This document shows, in pieces, positions 62,999-64,000 of a stretch of DNA of 64,000 nucleotides. A program made the position numbers and the translations under genes. A model generated the notes under the pieces. It did no database searches, was not told where the DNA came from, and was given only the letters and a program-made list of their open reading frames with translations. Every line of letters starts with the position of its first letter. Within the stretch, counting starts at the first letter, position 1. Source of the stretch: an uncultured Sutterella sp. (lineage in GTDB: Bacteria; Pseudomonadota; Gammaproteobacteria; Burkholderiales; Burkholderiaceae_F); contig CASEFX010000011.1 of NCBI GenBank assembly GCA_949287305.1, positions 101,903-165,902 on the forward strand, read 5' to 3'.

Positions 62999-63622
62999 GT
63001 GCAGAATGCCGTGACGCTCCTCATCTATGCGGGCGGACGCGCCACGCGGATGGGAGGAATAAACAAAGCCTTGGTTCCCTTCCTGGGACGTCCCATGGTC
63101 GAGTGGGTTCGCGAAAGGCTCGCAAAGGGCGTCTCGCAGGTGCTCCTGAGCGCCAATCGGGATCATGAGACGTTTGAGGGCATGGGATTCGTCGTATGTG
63201 CGGACACCATGGACGAATATCCCGGTCCGCTCGTGGGTCTGCTCGCCGTGAAGGAGCGGGGGCTTCTCAAGACTCCCTGGATTCTCACCGCGCCGTGTGA
63301 CGCGCCGATGGTGCCGGAAACACTCTTGGAAACGCTGTGGACGGCCGCCGAAGAGGACGGCTTCGGACACTCCGCCTACACGGTCGTGGCGGAGGGATAC
63401 CCGCAAAACGCCTTTGCGCTCATCCGCTCGGAAGCGCTTTCGGGGATCCGTCCCTTCCTTCTTTCGGGGGAACGCAAGCTCGGAGCCTGGCTCAAAGGGG
63501 TGGGGCAAAAGAAAGTTTTCATGAGGAATTATCGAGGAAACTTCAAGAACCTCAATGCTTTTGAAGAGATTTCTTCCGCGGAAGCGGAAGAAATTTCTAA
63601 AAATTTTCAAAAAGACCCTTGA
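62999..63622 (+). CDS. mobA: Molybdenum cofactor guanylyltransferase
   Basis: 207 aa from GTG at 62999, set by AAGGAGG five bases upstream; long upstream in-frame extensions overlap moeA antisense and are rejected. Nucleotidyltransferase motif YAGGRATRMGGINKALVPF (canonical LAGGxSxRMGxDK with Asn-Lys here), CDAPMVP metal site, and the C-terminal NLNAFEEI (family N-x-N-T-P-E-E). It adds GMP to molybdopterin. Its TGA overlaps the -35 box of the following rRNA promoter, so no terminator fits between them. Confidence 0.93.
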   Translation: MQNAVTLLIYAGGRATRMGGINKALVPFLGRPMVEWVRERLAKGVSQVLLSANRDHETFEGMGFVVCADTMDEYPGPLVGLLAVKERGLLKTPWILTAPCDAPMVPETLLETLWTAAEEDGFGHSAYTVVAEGYPQNAFALIRSEALSGIRPFLLSGERKLGAWLKGVGQKKVFMRNYRGNFKNLNAFEEISSAEAEEISKNFQKDP

Positions 63623-63653
63623 CAAACTCAGTCCGTTTAGGCATAATTTCAAT
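63619..63653 (+). promoter_or_regulatory. rRNA operon promoter
   Basis: TTGACA (63619-63624), 17-base spacer, CATAAT (63642-63647). An A/T-rich stretch just upstream (63590-63615: AAATTTCTAAAAATTTTCAAAA-like, within mobA's end) would act as an UP element. The -35 overlaps the mobA stop codon. Confidence 0.85.
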
Positions 63654-63657
63654 CCTT

Positions 63658-63689
63658 CGCTGCTTCGACAGCGACAGTTCTTTAACAAT
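63658..63689 (+). promoter_or_regulatory. rrn leader boxB-like hairpin and boxA antitermination site
   Basis: Hairpin CGCTG-CTTCGA-CAGCG at 63658-63673, then GTTCTTTAACAA at 63677-63688, matching the boxA antitermination signal found in rRNA leaders. The rest of the leader to 63866 holds no gene. Confidence 0.75.
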
Positions 63690-63866
63690 TCGAATTCAAC
63701 GAACCGATAAGTGTGAGCATCGGCGGTTGTTCTGCGAAGACGGTCTTCCTTCGGGAAGACAAAGGACTCAAAGAAACTTACGATGTTCGCGCTTTGAAGG
63801 AAAGCAGAAAGACGGAAAATTCATTTTTCCTCTTTCAATTCCGGCGAAGAGCGACAAATAGAGATT

Positions 63867-64000
63867 GAACTGAAGAGTTTGATCCTGGCTCAGATTGAAC
63901 GCTGGCGGCATGCTTTACACATGCAAGTCGAACGGCAGCACAGGGAGCTTGCTCCCGGGTGGCGAGTGGCGCACGGGTGAGTAATACATCGGAACGTGTC
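63867..64000 (+). rRNA. rrs: 16S ribosomal RNA, 5' end (cut by window edge)
   Basis: The universal 5' sequence AGAGTTTGATCCTGGCTCAG is at 63874-63893, followed by ATTGAACGCTGGCGGCATGC and the V1 hairpin, up to GAGTAATACATCGGAACGTG. The GAACGCTGGCGGCATGCTTTA and TACATCGGAACGTG forms are typical of Betaproteobacteria. Start set from alignment to the E. coli 5' end. Confidence 0.98.

Overview
This is high-GC bacterial chromosomal DNA carrying mostly housekeeping genes. Gene order (tkt-gap-pgk, gyrA-serC-cmk-rpsA-ihfB, dnaX-ybaB-recR, greA-yhbY-rlmE-ftsH-folP-glmM-ppk-ppx, trxB-ftsK-lolA) and protein style point to a betaproteobacterium of the Burkholderiales. My best guess, by inference only, is a gut-associated Sutterellaceae. 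The window starts inside a transketolase gene and ends 134 bases into a 16S rRNA gene.

Layout. 0-7 kb: lower glycolysis (tkt 3' end, gapA, pgk), peptidase T and a three-gene polar amino acid ABC importer, then tmRNA on the minus strand with tag ANNKRFALAA. 7-17.3 kb: a HAD phosphatase, an OmpA-like protein, a MTA/SAH deaminase, then gyrA, serC, cmk, rpsA and ihfB. 17.3-21 kb: a minus-strand operon (APC amino acid permease plus YtcJ-like amidohydrolase) preceded by a clear lysine riboswitch. It sits between ihfB and lapB, where lapA is often found. 21-32.5 kb: lapB, htpX, a MATE pump with an ArnT-like membrane glycosyltransferase, L31 type B, hemC-hemD, an unusual nadE, then rho and trxA. 32.5-38.8 kb: an island that is visibly poorer in G+C, holding one giant SF1 helicase-nuclease gene and ending at the 4.5S (SRP) RNA gene. 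39-44 kb: a LysE exporter, a GNAT acetyltransferase, dnaX (tau domain in another frame), ybaB, recR and gmhA. 44-56 kb: greA, yhbY, rlmE, ftsH, folP, glmM, ppk, ppx, an unrecognised small protein and glnB. 55-64 kb: a Smr protein, trxB, ftsK, lolA, a metallophosphoesterase, moeA and mobA, then an rRNA operon promoter, leader and 16S start.

Most striking items: (1) dnaX, where the uninterrupted frame makes a gamma-sized product and the tau C-terminal domain is reached only by a +1 (or -2) shift, with a run of six G at the likely junction; (2) the lysine riboswitch in front of a permease/amidohydrolase pair; (3) the helicase-nuclease island, a candidate defence gene; (4) NadE with a shrunken amidotransferase domain that seems to lack its catalytic residues; (5) GyrA with Met at the position of E. 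coli Asp87.

Genes whose products work together include hemC/hemD (tetrapyrrole synthesis), moeA/mobA (molybdenum cofactor), ppk/ppx (polyphosphate turnover), trxA/trxB (thiol redox), ftsH/htpX (membrane proteostasis) and ppk/glnB/gapA as general metabolic control. No tRNA gene, CRISPR array, transposase or complete prophage was seen. The many long ORFs antisense to real genes are by-products of high-GC codon bias and are omitted.
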